A stretch of 64,000 nt of DNA from JAYRZB01 sp041916675 (lineage in GTDB: Bacteria > Pseudomonadota > Alphaproteobacteria > Rhizobiales > Devosiaceae). The stretch is from positions 248,001-312,000 of the forward strand of contig JAYRZB010000005.1 of NCBI GenBank assembly GCA_041916675.1, read 5' to 3'. A program made the position numbers and the translations under genes. The notes beneath the pieces were generated by a model that did not search any database, had not been told where the DNA came from, and saw nothing but the letters and a program-made list of their open reading frames with translations. This document shows, piece after piece, positions 1 to 8,859 of this stretch; position 1 is the first letter of the stretch, and each line of letters starts with the position of its first letter.

Positions 1-1074
1 CCCTCCGATGATACGCTTGCGGCGGCCCGGGCGGCATGGGTGGCGGCCCGCGTGCCCTATCAGCAAACCGAGGCGTTCCGTTTCGGCAACCCCATTGTCG
101 ATGAGTGGGAAGGCAAGGTGAATGCCTGGCCGCTCGATGAGGGGCTGATTGACTATGTCGATGCGCGCTATGGCACCGAGAGCGATGAGAACAGTCTTTA
201 CACCGCCAACGTGATCGCCAATTCATCGCTGATGATTGATGGCAACACGGTGGATGCCAGCCAGATCACGCCCGCCCTCTTGGCGGATGCGCTGAGCGAA
301 GCCGGTGGGATCGAGGCCAATGTGGCCACCGGCTATCACGCGATCGAGTTTCTGTTGTGGGGGCAGGACCTGAATGGAACCGGGCCCGGCGCGGGCAACC
401 GTCCGGCGACCGACTTTGACCCGGCCAACTGCAGCAACGGCAATTGTGACCGCCGCGCTGCCTATCTCATTGCAGCTACCGACCTGTTGGTCAGCGACCT
501 TGACTATATGGTGTCGAACTGGGTGGATGGCGGGGCAGCGCGTGTTGCGCTGGGCGAAGCGGGCATTCCCGCGATCCTGACCGGCATGGGTTCCCTGTCA
601 TTCGGTGAACTGGCGGGCGAGCGCATGAAGCTTGGCTTGTTGCTGCACGATCCGGAAGAGGAGCATGACTGCTTCTCGGACAACACCCACAACAGCCACT
701 ATTACGATGCGCTGGGCGTGCGCAATATCTATGTCGGCCGCTATGAGCGGGTGGATGGCAGCGTGGTCGAAGGGCCATCACTGGCTGAACTGATTGCCGA
801 GAAGGATGCGGCACTCGATACCGAGATTCGCGCGCTGCTTGATGATACAGTGGCCAAGATGCAAGCGATCAAAGCGCGGGCCGAAGGTGGCGAGGCCTAT
901 GACCAGATGATCGGTGAAGGCAATGCCGAGGGCAACGCGGTGGTGCAGGCGGCGATCGATGGGCTGATTGCCCAGACCCGCGGCATCGAACGCGCCGTCG
1001 CCTTGCTCAAGCTCGACGGCGTGACGATTGAAGACAGTGACAGCCTGTCGAACCCGGATGCTGTCTTTCAGTAA
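1..1074 (+). CDS. Imelysin family protein (5' end outside window)
   Basis: The reading frame is open from base 1, so only the last 357 residues are visible and the true start with its signal peptide lies upstream. The family signature GxHxxE is present as GYHAIE, encoded at 331-348, and is followed by a Trp-Gly-rich stretch typical of imelysin (peptidase M75 / EfeO-like) proteins. These are periplasmic or lipid-anchored, iron-regulated helical-bundle proteins thought to bind iron or an iron-linked ligand; a peptidase role is not established. A di-heme protein gene starts 52 bases downstream on the same strand, followed by a second imelysin, so this is probably the first or an early gene of one operon. 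Confidence 0.9.
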   Translation, partial: PSDDTLAAARAAWVAARVPYQQTEAFRFGNPIVDEWEGKVNAWPLDEGLIDYVDARYGTESDENSLYTANVIANSSLMIDGNTVDASQITPALLADALSEAGGIEANVATGYHAIEFLLWGQDLNGTGPGAGNRPATDFDPANCSNGNCDRRAAYLIAATDLLVSDLDYMVSNWVDGGAARVALGEAGIPAILTGMGSLSFGELAGERMKLGLLLHDPEEEHDCFSDNTHNSHYYDALGVRNIYVGRYERVDGSVVEGPSLAELIAEKDAALDTEIRALLDDTVAKMQAIKARAEGGEAYDQMIGEGNAEGNAVVQAAIDGLIAQTRGIERAVALLKLDGVTIEDSDSLSNPDAVFQ

Positions 1075-1126
1075 CCCTGCATGAGGCGGGTGGGGCCCAG
1101 CGCGCCGCCCGTTATCGGAAGCACAA

Positions 1127-2641
1127 ATGTACAAGTCTGCCACTCTGCTGCTCGCCCTGATCCTGACCGCCGGAATCAGCATTGCCCAGGATGCCCCGCT
1201 CAAGCGGAGCTTTCATTCGGATGAGGAGATCAAGCGGGTCGAGGCCGTGACGCGGCCAACAGTTGACTTCAGCCAGCCCGAGAGCTTCGAAGTGATGCAG
1301 GGCGGGGCGGGCACGACGCGCAAGATTGTGAACGCCGATGCCTTTTCGCACAGCATGGCCAACCTGACCTTTGCCGATGAGGAAACCTTCAAGCTCGGCA
1401 ATGGCCTGTTCCGCAAGCTTTGGGTTTCGGCGCCATCTTCGACACAGGCTTCGGATGGACTGGGGCCGCTATTCAATGCCCGGGCCTGTCAGAGCTGCCA
1501 CCTCAAGGATGGCCGAGGCCATCCGCCTGAAAACGGCGAGAGCAGTTCGGTCTCGATGTTCCTGCGGCTTTCGGTACCGCCGCAGGACGGCCTGGCCGAG
1601 GAGGCAATCGCACGTTCTGAGGTCAAGACCTATCCCGAGCCGGTCTATGGCGGGCAATTGCAGGAATCGGCGGTGCCAGGCCTGGCGGGCGAGGGGCGCA
1701 TGGTCATCAACTACAGCCCGCTGCCGGTGACGCTGGGCGATGGCACGGTGGTGGAACTGCGTGCGCCAAGCTACGCGATTGCCGATCCTGCCTATGGGCC
1801 GATGGCCGATGATGTGCTGATTTCCCCCCGCGTGACCCCGCAGATGATCGGGCTGGGACTGCTTGAGGCGATTGCGGCTGACGATATCACCAACCGGCAG
1901 GACGCCAGCGACTGGAACGGGGATGGAATCTCCGGGCGGGCCAATTATGCGACCGATCCGAAGAGCGGCAAGGTGATGCTGGGGCGCTTTGGCTGGAAGG
2001 CGGGGGCGCCGACGATCATGGCGCAATCGGCCGATGCCTTTGCGGGCGACATCGGGATTTCAACGCCGCTGCACAATACGCCCCACGGTGATTGCACGCA
2101 GAGCCAGACGGCATGCCTTGAGGCAGCAACCGGAGAGCAGGCGCGGCTGGGGGTTTCGGAAGCCCCCGATCCGGTGCTGGAACTGGTGACACGCTATTCG
2201 CAGACGCTGGGCGTGCCGGCGCGGCGTGACGTAGACGACCCCGCCGTGTTGCGCGGCAAGGCGAGCTTTTATGGGGCGGGATGCATTGCATGCCATACCC
2301 CCAAATTCGTCACCAGCCGCGAGGCGCCCAACAAGGCGCACCAGTTCCAGTTGATCTGGCCTTACACCGACTTATTGCTCCATGACATGGGCGAGGGGCT
2401 GGCCGATCACCGGCCGGAAGGGCTGGCCGATGGCTATGAATGGCGCACACCGCCGCTCTGGGGCATTGGCCTGACCCAGACAGTTTCGGGCCACACCTAT
2501 TTCCTGCATGACGGCCGGGCCCGCAACCTGACCGAAGCCATTCTCTGGCACGGCGGTGAAGGCCAGAAGGCCCGTGATAATTTTGTCGCTATGTCCGCTG
2601 AGGATAGGGCCGATCTGATCAGGTTCCTGGAGTCGCTGTGA
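1127..2641 (+). CDS. Di-heme oxidoreductase family protein (DUF1111)
   Basis: This 504-residue protein starts with a Sec signal peptide (MYKSATLLLALILTAG...AQ). It carries two c-type heme sites, CQSCH at residues 121-125 and CIACH at 386-390, and the C-terminal LLLHDMGEGLADH block typical of DUF1111 (often annotated as putative thiol oxidoreductase). The family is distantly related to MauG and bacterial cytochrome c peroxidases and works in the periplasm. It lies between two imelysin genes and overlaps the second by 4 bases, so translation is coupled. This gene order recurs in iron-responsive loci; the electron donor and substrate are unknown. Confidence 0.9.
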   Translation: MYKSATLLLALILTAGISIAQDAPLKRSFHSDEEIKRVEAVTRPTVDFSQPESFEVMQGGAGTTRKIVNADAFSHSMANLTFADEETFKLGNGLFRKLWVSAPSSTQASDGLGPLFNARACQSCHLKDGRGHPPENGESSSVSMFLRLSVPPQDGLAEEAIARSEVKTYPEPVYGGQLQESAVPGLAGEGRMVINYSPLPVTLGDGTVVELRAPSYAIADPAYGPMADDVLISPRVTPQMIGLGLLEAIAADDITNRQDASDWNGDGISGRANYATDPKSGKVMLGRFGWKAGAPTIMAQSADAFAGDIGISTPLHNTPHGDCTQSQTACLEAATGEQARLGVSEAPDPVLELVTRYSQTLGVPARRDVDDPAVLRGKASFYGAGCIACHTPKFVTSREAPNKAHQFQLIWPYTDLLLHDMGEGLADHRPEGLADGYEWRTPPLWGIGLTQTVSGHTYFLHDGRARNLTEAILWHGGEGQKARDNFVAMSAEDRADLIRFLESL

Positions 2642-3702
2642 TAAAGATATTGGCCGCCCTAGGGCTGAGTTTGCTGCTGACAGCGCCGGCGATGGCAGAA
2701 GTTGCTGCGCGCGACGCCGTGGCGGCGCGGGCGGTGGAAGCGGTGATCCGCCCCGGCTTCGTCCGGCTGCATCAGGTTGCCGCTACCCTTGAGACAACTC
2801 TTGAGAGCGCCTGCCTTGCCGATGCGCCGGAGCCCATGGCCGAGGCCCGTGATGCGTTCGGTACCCTGGTGCAGGCCTATGGCGGCGTGTCCTTGTTCCG
2901 GCTTGGGCCGATGATGGAGGAGAACCGGGCCGAGCGGCTCTATTTCTGGCCCGATCGCAAGGGCATTGCACTCAAGCAGGTGCAGGCCATGCTGGCGACC
3001 CCGCTGACCGGCACAATCGATGTCAGAGAAAAGAGCATTGCCCTGCAGGGTATCGGAACGCTCGAATACATCCTGTTCGGGGAAGGCTCGGATGTGCTGG
3101 GCACAGTGGCCGGGCATGAGCGCTGCGGCTATGCCCATGCGGTTGCGATGGCTATCGAACAGACCGCGAGCGAACTGCGCGCTGCCTGGGAGGACCCTGA
3201 GGGGATTTCAAAACGGCTCAGCCAGCCCGATCCGGCCAATGCGGATTACCGTTCGCCCACCGAAGCCGTTGAGGCCATTGCGGCGGTTCTGGCGCACGGC
3301 AGTGAGGCGATCCGCGATACCTACCTGTTGCCATTTGTTGGGCGCGGCGAGACCGGGGCCAAGCCAAAATCGGCCCCGCTGTGGCGCTCCGGTCTGACGA
3401 CGCGTTTGCTCTATGCCCAGTTTTTTGGCATCGCGACACTCTATGACAGGTCGGGTTTTCGAACCGGATTGACCAAGGACGCGGCGTGGGTGGACAACGG
3501 CATCGTGTTCGAATTCGGCAATGCCGAGCGGGCGTTTGCGGTGCTGTCCAGCCCGGTGATCGAGGGCCTGGCCGACCCGCAGCAGAAGAACGCCTATGAG
3601 TATCTGGTGCTGATCACGCAGTCGCTCGAAACGCTGCTGGGAGAAAACCTGCCGGCCGCATTGGGCCTGAGCGTTGGATTCTCCTCGCTCGATGGAGACT
3701 AG
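2638..3702 (+). CDS. Second imelysin family protein
   Basis: This 354-residue protein starts at a GTG that overlaps the stop of the di-heme gene by 4 bases. The N-terminus is a clear Sec signal peptide (LGLSLLLTAPAMA). It belongs to the imelysin superfamily, but the GxHxxE signature reads GIGTLE (3049-3066, residues 138-143): Gly replaces the His and the Glu is kept. It is therefore a divergent paralogue of the first imelysin, probably with different ligand chemistry. The DUF1513 gene starts 3 bases after its stop, so the four genes form one transcription unit. Confidence 0.85.
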   Translation: MIKILAALGLSLLLTAPAMAEVAARDAVAARAVEAVIRPGFVRLHQVAATLETTLESACLADAPEPMAEARDAFGTLVQAYGGVSLFRLGPMMEENRAERLYFWPDRKGIALKQVQAMLATPLTGTIDVREKSIALQGIGTLEYILFGEGSDVLGTVAGHERCGYAHAVAMAIEQTASELRAAWEDPEGISKRLSQPDPANADYRSPTEAVEAIAAVLAHGSEAIRDTYLLPFVGRGETGAKPKSAPLWRSGLTTRLLYAQFFGIATLYDRSGFRTGLTKDAAWVDNGIVFEFGNAERAFAVLSSPVIEGLADPQQKNAYEYLVLITQSLETLLGENLPAALGLSVGFSSLDGD

Positions 3703-3705
3703 GCC

Positions 3706-4806
3706 ATGTGGCAGCGGCGGGCGTTTCTCAAGGCGGCGGGGGCGGGTTTTGCCGCCGGCCTGATGCCGCGCGCCGCGCTGGCGCTTGAGCGCTCCGAACT
3801 GGTGTTTGCAACCGCCATCCAAACGGCCCCCGGGCAGTATGGCGCGGCATTGGTCACTGAGACCGGCGCGGCGCTGACGGTGATCGACCTCCCTGACCGT
3901 GGCCATGACATCACCTATTCGCCTGTGGCCGGGCGCGGCGTGGTTTTTGCGCGCCAGCCGGGCACATTTGCGCTGGTGTTCGACCCCGCCGGGCGCGAGG
4001 CGCCAGTGACGCTGACCACTGCCGAGGGGCGGCACTTCTTCGGGCACGGTGTGTTTGCTCCGGATGGGCGGCTGCTCTATGCCACCGAAAATGACTTCGA
4101 GAATGCGCGCGGCGTGATCGGGGTGTTTGACGCCACCGATGGCTATCGACGGATCGGTGAGCTCGACACTTATGGCACCGGCCCGCACGAGATGCTGCTC
4201 ATGCCCGACGGCAGGACGTTCGTGGTGGCCAATGGCGGGATCGAGACCCATCCCGATTATGGCCGGGCCGAGCTTAACCTCGAGAGCATGGACCCCTCGA
4301 TTGCCTTTGTGGAAAGAGGCAGCGGCGCCCTGGTTGGGCAGCTGCGGCTCGATGCCGGGCTACATCAGCTTTCAATCCGCCATATGGCGATCGACAAGCG
4401 CGGCCGGGTGTGGTTCGGCTGCCAGTTCCGCGGGGCGGGTACCGAACGCCCGCAACTGATCGGCTATGCCACGCTCGATGGTGAGATCAGGCTGATCAAG
4501 CTGCCGGAAAGCACGCTCGATGGGTTGCGCAACTATATCGGCTCGGTGGCCGCTTCGGCTGATGGCGGGCTGATCGGGGTGACCTCACCGGAGGGCGACA
4601 TGATCCTGGCCATCGATGCTGAGGGTGGAACGCCGGTTGCCTCAGGCCTGCTGCGCAATGGCTGTGGGATTGCGGCCATGCCGCAGGGTTTTGTGGCGAC
4701 GGGCGGGGATGGCGATGTGGCAGGGCTGGCCGGTTCGGGTTTGAAACCGGTGCGGCGGGCGCTGGCATTCGACAATCACCTGCGGCGGCTTGACCTCAAC
4801 ACCTGA
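3706..4806 (+). CDS. DUF1513 domain protein, Tat-exported beta-propeller
   Basis: This 366-residue protein begins with a twin-arginine signal (QRRAFLKAAGAGFAAG, cleavage probably after RAALA), so it is likely folded before export. The rest has repeated beta-propeller-like blades with motifs such as HEMLLMPDGR and LHQLSIRHMAID, typical of DUF1513. Members usually close imelysin/DUF1111 operons, as here, where the start is 3 bases after the second imelysin. The biochemical role is unknown; a periplasmic scaffold or a redox or metal partner for the imelysins is plausible. No clear terminator follows it. Confidence 0.85.
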   Translation: MWQRRAFLKAAGAGFAAGLMPRAALALERSELVFATAIQTAPGQYGAALVTETGAALTVIDLPDRGHDITYSPVAGRGVVFARQPGTFALVFDPAGREAPVTLTTAEGRHFFGHGVFAPDGRLLYATENDFENARGVIGVFDATDGYRRIGELDTYGTGPHEMLLMPDGRTFVVANGGIETHPDYGRAELNLESMDPSIAFVERGSGALVGQLRLDAGLHQLSIRHMAIDKRGRVWFGCQFRGAGTERPQLIGYATLDGEIRLIKLPESTLDGLRNYIGSVAASADGGLIGVTSPEGDMILAIDAEGGTPVASGLLRNGCGIAAMPQGFVATGGDGDVAGLAGSGLKPVRRALAFDNHLRRLDLNT

Positions 4807-4876
4807 AGATTTTTCAGCGGAGGCGCGGGCGGGCTACTTGCGTTTTCTACAGCCCGGGTGCATTCAAGGCGTCAAA

Positions 4877-4896
4877 TTTCCAAAGCGCTTTGGAAA
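4877..4896. promoter_or_regulatory. Perfect 20-bp palindrome, LacI-family-type operator
   Basis: TTTCCAAAGCGCTTTGGAAA is identical to its reverse complement and has the central CG and AAAGCGCTTT core typical of LacI/GalR operators. It lies 57 bases upstream of the ThuA-like start, where a repressor could block the promoter. No LacI-type regulator is encoded nearby, so the regulator would act in trans. The left half (TTTCCAAAGCG) recurs exactly at 9061-9071 before the second ThuA-like gene. Confidence 0.7.
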
Positions 4897-4952
4897 CGGC
4901 ATCGGCAAGTTAGCCGGCTGCTATTTTGTCGCCATCTCAGAGGAGGAACCCG

Positions 4953-5735
4953 ATGGCCATCCGCGTGACGGTATGGGGCGAAAACGTCCACGAGCACATC
5001 AACAAGACTGTGCACGAGCTTTATCCCAATGGCATGCATGCCCAGATCGCATCGCTGCTCAAATCCGACGCCAACCTGATCACCAGCACAGTGGTGCTGC
5101 AGGACCCCGAGCACGGGATGACCGAAAAGAAGCTCGATGAGACCGATGTGCTGATCTGGTGGGGCCACCGGGCGCACGGCGATGTGGCCGACGAAATCGT
5201 TGAGCGCGTTGCCAAGCGGGTCTGGGAAGGCATGGGGCTGATTGTCCTGCACTCGGGTCACTTCTCCAAGATCTTCAAGCGCCTGATGGGTTCGCCCTGC
5301 GCGCTGTCGTGGCGCGAAGCCGGCGAACGCGAGCGGCTGTGGGTGGTCAATCCCGGCCATCCGATTGCCAAGGGCCTGCCGGCCTATTTCGAGCTTGAAA
5401 CCGAAGAGATGTATGGCGAGCCCTTCTCGGTGCCCGAGCCGCTGGAAACCGTTCTGGTCTCCTGGTTCCAGGGCGGTGAGGTGTTCCGTTCGGGCCTGAC
5501 CTATCGGCGCGGCGCGGGCAATATCTTCTATTTCCGCCCCGGCCATGAAACCTACCCCACTTATCACGACGCCAATGTGGGGCTGGTGCTGCGCAATGCG
5601 GTGAACTGGGCCTATAACCCGAACCGGGTGACCACCATCCACGATGCACCCAATGTGCCGGTGGAAAAGGCGCTTGAAAAGATCACCGCGCGCGGCGGCA
5701 GCCTGCATGAAGCTGGCGAAGAGGGCTTCCGCTAA
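4953..5735 (+). CDS. ThuA domain-containing protein (copy 1)
   Basis: This 260-residue cytoplasmic protein has the ThuA-like (glutamine amidotransferase class-I-like fold) pattern: MAIRVTVWGEN at the start, the LIWWGHRAHGDV block and a C-terminal FYFRPGHETYPTYH segment. ThuA was named from rhizobial trehalose utilisation; these proteins are linked with oxidation of disaccharides, but the enzyme activity is not settled. The ATG at 4953 is chosen because AGGAGG lies at 4941-4946; a TTG in frame at 4926 has no such site. A Gfo/Idh/MocA gene follows after 16 bases, a frequent pairing that suggests joint action on an oxidised sugar. The operator at 4877-4896 probably controls both. Confidence 0.88.
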   Translation: MAIRVTVWGENVHEHINKTVHELYPNGMHAQIASLLKSDANLITSTVVLQDPEHGMTEKKLDETDVLIWWGHRAHGDVADEIVERVAKRVWEGMGLIVLHSGHFSKIFKRLMGSPCALSWREAGERERLWVVNPGHPIAKGLPAYFELETEEMYGEPFSVPEPLETVLVSWFQGGEVFRSGLTYRRGAGNIFYFRPGHETYPTYHDANVGLVLRNAVNWAYNPNRVTTIHDAPNVPVEKALEKITARGGSLHEAGEEGFR

Positions 5736-5751
5736 GCGCGGACGAAAACAG

Positions 5752-6795
5752 ATGCGTCTTCTCATTCTCGGAACTGGCGGCATGGCCAATACCCATGCCA
5801 AGCACTTTGCCAAGATCGACGGTGTCGAACTGGTGGGCGGTGTGGATGTCGATCCCAAGCGGGTTGAGGCGTTCAACGCCACACACGGCATTCCCAATGG
5901 CTTTGCCTCGCTCGATGCCGCCCTGGCATGGGGTGGATTTGATGCGGTGGCCAATGTCACCCCCGATGCCATCCATCACCCGACCTCGATTGCAGCCCTC
6001 AAGGCGGGCAAGCACGTGTTCTGCGAAAAGCCGTTGGCCACCGACTACGCCAAGGCCATGGAAATGACCGAAGTCGCCGAGGCCTCGGGCCTGGTGGCCA
6101 TGGTGAACCTGACTTATCGCAACGTGGCAGAACTGCAGCGGGCCCGCGAGATCGTGACTTCGGGGCAGATCGGCAGCGTCAAGCATGTCGAGGCGAGCTA
6201 TCTGCAGAGCTGGCTGGTCTCTAAGGCCTGGGGCGACTGGCGCACCGAGAGCCAGTGGCTGTGGCGGCTGTCGAAAAAGCACGGCTCGAACGGCGTGCTC
6301 GGCGACATCGGCGTGCACATCCTCGACTTTGCCTCCTATGGCTCGGGGCTTGAGATCGAGCATGTGTTTGCCCGTCTCAAGACGTTCGAGAAGGCCGAGG
6401 GCAACAAGATCGGCGAATACGAACTGGACGCCAATGACAGCTTCACCATGTCGGTGGACTTCGAAAACGGCGCGCTCGGCGTGATCCACGCCACGCGCTG
6501 GGCGACCGGGCACATGAACGAACTACGCCTGCGCGTCTATGGCGAAAAGGGCGGGGTGGAAGTTCAGCACCGCCACGACGGTTCAAGGCTGCGGGTATGC
6601 CTGGGTGAAGACGTCGAGTCCGGGACCTGGGACGAGATGGCGGTGCCGCCGGTGCCGACCAACTATGACCGCTTTGTGGAAGCTGTGCGGGCGGGCAAGG
6701 GGCTGGAGCCCTCGTTCCGCCATGCGGCAAACCTGCAAAAGGTGCTGGACCTGGCCACAGTTTCAGAAAGCCAGCGCAAAGAACTCGCGGTCTGA
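5752..6795 (+). CDS. Gfo/Idh/MocA family oxidoreductase
   Basis: This 347-residue NAD(P)-dependent oxidoreductase has an N-terminal Rossmann fold (MRLLILGTGGMANTHAK) and the CEKPLATD motif, whose Lys is a conserved catalytic residue. The C-terminal half matches the substrate-binding alpha/beta domain. The start at 5752 puts the Rossmann glycines at residues 8-11; longer readings only run back into the preceding gene. It sits 16 bases after the ThuA-like gene and ends before a strong terminator at 6822, so the two form a short operon. The substrate is probably a sugar or inositol derivative, but it cannot be named from sequence. Confidence 0.9.
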   Translation: MRLLILGTGGMANTHAKHFAKIDGVELVGGVDVDPKRVEAFNATHGIPNGFASLDAALAWGGFDAVANVTPDAIHHPTSIAALKAGKHVFCEKPLATDYAKAMEMTEVAEASGLVAMVNLTYRNVAELQRAREIVTSGQIGSVKHVEASYLQSWLVSKAWGDWRTESQWLWRLSKKHGSNGVLGDIGVHILDFASYGSGLEIEHVFARLKTFEKAEGNKIGEYELDANDSFTMSVDFENGALGVIHATRWATGHMNELRLRVYGEKGGVEVQHRHDGSRLRVCLGEDVESGTWDEMAVPPVPTNYDRFVEAVRAGKGLEPSFRHAANLQKVLDLATVSESQRKELAV

Positions 6796-6821
6796 GTGAA
6801 CCGGTCGTTCCAATCCAGATC

Positions 6822-6846
6822 GGGCGCCCCAAGGGGCGCCCTTTTT
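6822..6846 (+). terminator. Rho-independent terminator after Gfo/Idh/MocA gene
   Basis: A GC stem GGGCGCC(CC)/(GG)GGCGCCC with a very short loop is followed directly by TTTTT, 27 bases after the oxidoreductase stop. Confidence 0.85.
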
Positions 6847-6906
6847 ATTTGGGGCAAGTATTTTTGCCGAGGTCTTGAACCTTTCGGTGCCGGGGCCATT
6901 TCTGTT

Positions 6907-6924
6907 CCGCCGGATATTCGGCGG
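6907..6924 (+). other. Small hairpin upstream of the GlsB start
   Basis: CCGCCG-GATATT-CGGCGG is a perfect 6-bp stem ending about eight bases before the ribosome-binding site of the GlsB-like gene. It could affect translation or be part of the leader; it has no T-run and is not a terminator. Confidence 0.4.
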
Positions 6925-6945
6925 GTTGAACAGGGGAGCACACGG

Positions 6946-7194
6946 GTGAGCATTCTGTGGAGCATTATCGTTGGGTTCTTTGCCGGTGTGATCGCCAAGC
7001 TCTTGACCGGCGGCAGTCGTGAACCGCGCGGATTTATCCTGACCACGGTGCTGGGCATTGTCGGCGGCGTGTTCGGCACCTGGCTCGGGCAGGTGGTGGG
7101 GCTCTATGGGCCGGGCGACAATGCCGGGTTTCTCGGTGCCATTGTCGGCGCGGTCATAATCCTGCTGCTCTGGCGGCAGGTGGTGCGGAGTTGA
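6946..7194 (+). CDS. GlsB/YeaQ/YmgE family membrane protein
   Basis: This 82-residue protein is almost entirely membrane-embedded, with three predicted helices (SILWSIIVGFFAGVIAK, ILTTVLGIVGGVFGTWLG and FLGAIVGAVIILLLW) and the family's glycine-rich pattern. The family is also called transglycosylase-associated and is often induced by general stress; its molecular role is unclear. The GTG start at 6946 is chosen because an AGGGGAG ribosome-binding site sits just upstream and the protein then has the usual family length of 80-85. Terminators lie on both sides, so it is monocistronic. Confidence 0.88.
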   Translation: MSILWSIIVGFFAGVIAKLLTGGSREPRGFILTTVLGIVGGVFGTWLGQVVGLYGPGDNAGFLGAIVGAVIILLLWRQVVRS

Positions 7195-7200
7195 GAAAAA

Positions 7201-7218
7201 GGGCGCCGTGAGGCGCCC
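7201..7218. terminator. Bidirectional terminator between GlsB and 5'-nucleotidase genes
   Basis: GGGCGCC-GTGA-GGCGCCC forms a 7-bp stem with a tetraloop. On the minus strand it is followed by TTTTT (AAAAA on the plus strand just before it), so it serves the 5'-nucleotidase gene best and probably also the GlsB gene. Confidence 0.8.
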
Positions 7219-7242
7219 TTCGCGTATTCGTAGAAATACGGA

Positions 7243-8859
7243 CTACTGGACTTCAGCGACGCGCCCATCGGTATAGGGTTTATACTCGCCGCCCTGCTTG
7301 GCGATGAAGCCTGAGAGCACTTCTTCGAGCGGCGGGCCGAAATCGTAGGCGTTCTTGTCGTCGCCAGCGAACATGGCATAGCCATCGCCGCCATTGCGCA
7401 TGAAGTTGTTGGTGACAACGCCATAGGTCTTGTCCGGGTCGATCGGCACCCAGGCGCCGCCGTCCATGACTTCAACCTTGATAATCCTGCCCTCGCCGGG
7501 AGCCTTGGCCTTGGTCCAGGTGTATTTCAGACCGGCAACCTGCGGGAAGCGCCCGCCGCCATCTTCAACCTGGCTGACGCCGTTCTCGAGAGCCGCCACC
7601 ACATCTGCGCCCTTGAGCTGGAACGTGGCAAGGGTATTGGAGAAGGGCAGGACGGTGAGGACTTCGCCCATGGTGATCTCGCCGGCATCGATCGAGGCGC
7701 GCAGGCCGCCACCGTTCTGAATGGCGATGGTCACGCCCTGATCGGCGACGCGATCGAGCATGGCATCGGCGACCAGATTGCCCATGGTGCATTCCATGGC
7801 ACGGCAGACCTCGCGCGAACCTTCGATGGCCTCGGTTGCAGTGCCGATAACGGTGGCTTTGAGCTCTTCAATCGGCTTGCCCAGTTCGGCAATGCGGGCG
7901 ACGTAATCCGCATCGGGCGTGACGGAGGCATCGAGCAGCATGGGTGCGCCGGTGGCAGCGGTGACGACGCCGTTATCATCCCAGGTGACCTTGATGTCGC
8001 CCAGATACTTGCCGTACTGGCCGGCCTGCACGATGGGCACATCGATGCCATCGGGGTTAGCAACCAGGGTCGGGTAAGGTCCGGCGGCCTTTTCGTCAGT
8101 AGATGAGAGCAGGGAGTGCGAGTGCCCGCCGACGATAACGTCGATGCCGGGGACTGCGGCCGCGATCTGCTGATCGATGGTATAGCCGATGTGGGAGAGC
8201 AGGATGATCTTGATCACGCCCTCGGCTTCCAGCCCTTCGACCGCGCCGCGCACATAGGCGGTGACGCTTTCAAAGCCGACATTGGGGCCACTCGAGGAAA
8301 TTTCGGGCGTATCTTCGGCCAGCGCGCCGACGATGCCGACCTTTTCACCTGCCACATCGAGCACCAATACGCCGCTGATCTTACCCTTTAGAAGCGGTTC
8401 GGCGGCGACGTTGAAATTGCCCCCGATGATGGGGAAGTTGGCGGTGTCGATGAACTTGGCAAATTCTTCGGGACCATCATCGAATTCATGATTGCCGGTG
8501 GCGGCGGCATCGAAGCCAAGCTCGTTCATGAAATCGGCAATGATCTTGGACTTGTAGGTGGTGTAGAAAAGCGAGCCCTGGAACTCGTCGCCCGCCGAAA
8601 GCAGCACGACGTTCTCGCCGGCGGCTTTGATGGCCTCGCGGCGCATGTCGATGGCCGTCTTCAGGCGGGCCATGCCGCCAAAGCACTCACCCTTGGTTTC
8701 GCCTTCGGCGTTGCAGGTTGAGTCTGTGCCGGTGATGGATTCGAAGCGGGCGTGAAAATCGTTGATGTGCAAAATGTTGAGGGAGAATTCGGCCTGTGCC
8801 GGGCTTGCAAGGCCTGCTGCCAGCAGCAGCACCACGGCGCTCGTCAGAAGTGTTTTCAT
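7243..8859 (-). CDS. Periplasmic 5'-nucleotidase / UDP-sugar hydrolase family
   Basis: This 538-residue protein starts with a Sec signal peptide (VVLLLAAGLASPAQA). The N-terminal metallophosphatase domain has all the usual motifs: ILHINDFHARFE, GDEFQGS, GNHEFDDG and GGHSHSLLS. The C-terminal 5'-nucleotidase domain follows, with the substrate-stacking region near NGGGLRASI and NFMRNGGDGYAMF. It should hydrolyse nucleotides or UDP-sugars in the periplasm, feeding nucleosides to importers such as the BMP-type ABC system encoded at 38.4-43.1 kb. It is transcribed alone and ends at the bidirectional terminator at 7201-7218. Confidence 0.92.
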   Translation of the reverse strand: MKTLLTSAVVLLLAAGLASPAQAEFSLNILHINDFHARFESITGTDSTCNAEGETKGECFGGMARLKTAIDMRREAIKAAGENVVLLSAGDEFQGSLFYTTYKSKIIADFMNELGFDAAATGNHEFDDGPEEFAKFIDTANFPIIGGNFNVAAEPLLKGKISGVLVLDVAGEKVGIVGALAEDTPEISSSGPNVGFESVTAYVRGAVEGLEAEGVIKIILLSHIGYTIDQQIAAAVPGIDVIVGGHSHSLLSSTDEKAAGPYPTLVANPDGIDVPIVQAGQYGKYLGDIKVTWDDNGVVTAATGAPMLLDASVTPDADYVARIAELGKPIEELKATVIGTATEAIEGSREVCRAMECTMGNLVADAMLDRVADQGVTIAIQNGGGLRASIDAGEITMGEVLTVLPFSNTLATFQLKGADVVAALENGVSQVEDGGGRFPQVAGLKYTWTKAKAPGEGRIIKVEVMDGGAWVPIDPDKTYGVVTNNFMRNGGDGYAMFAGDDKNAYDFGPPLEEVLSGFIAKQGGEYKPYTDGRVAEVQ

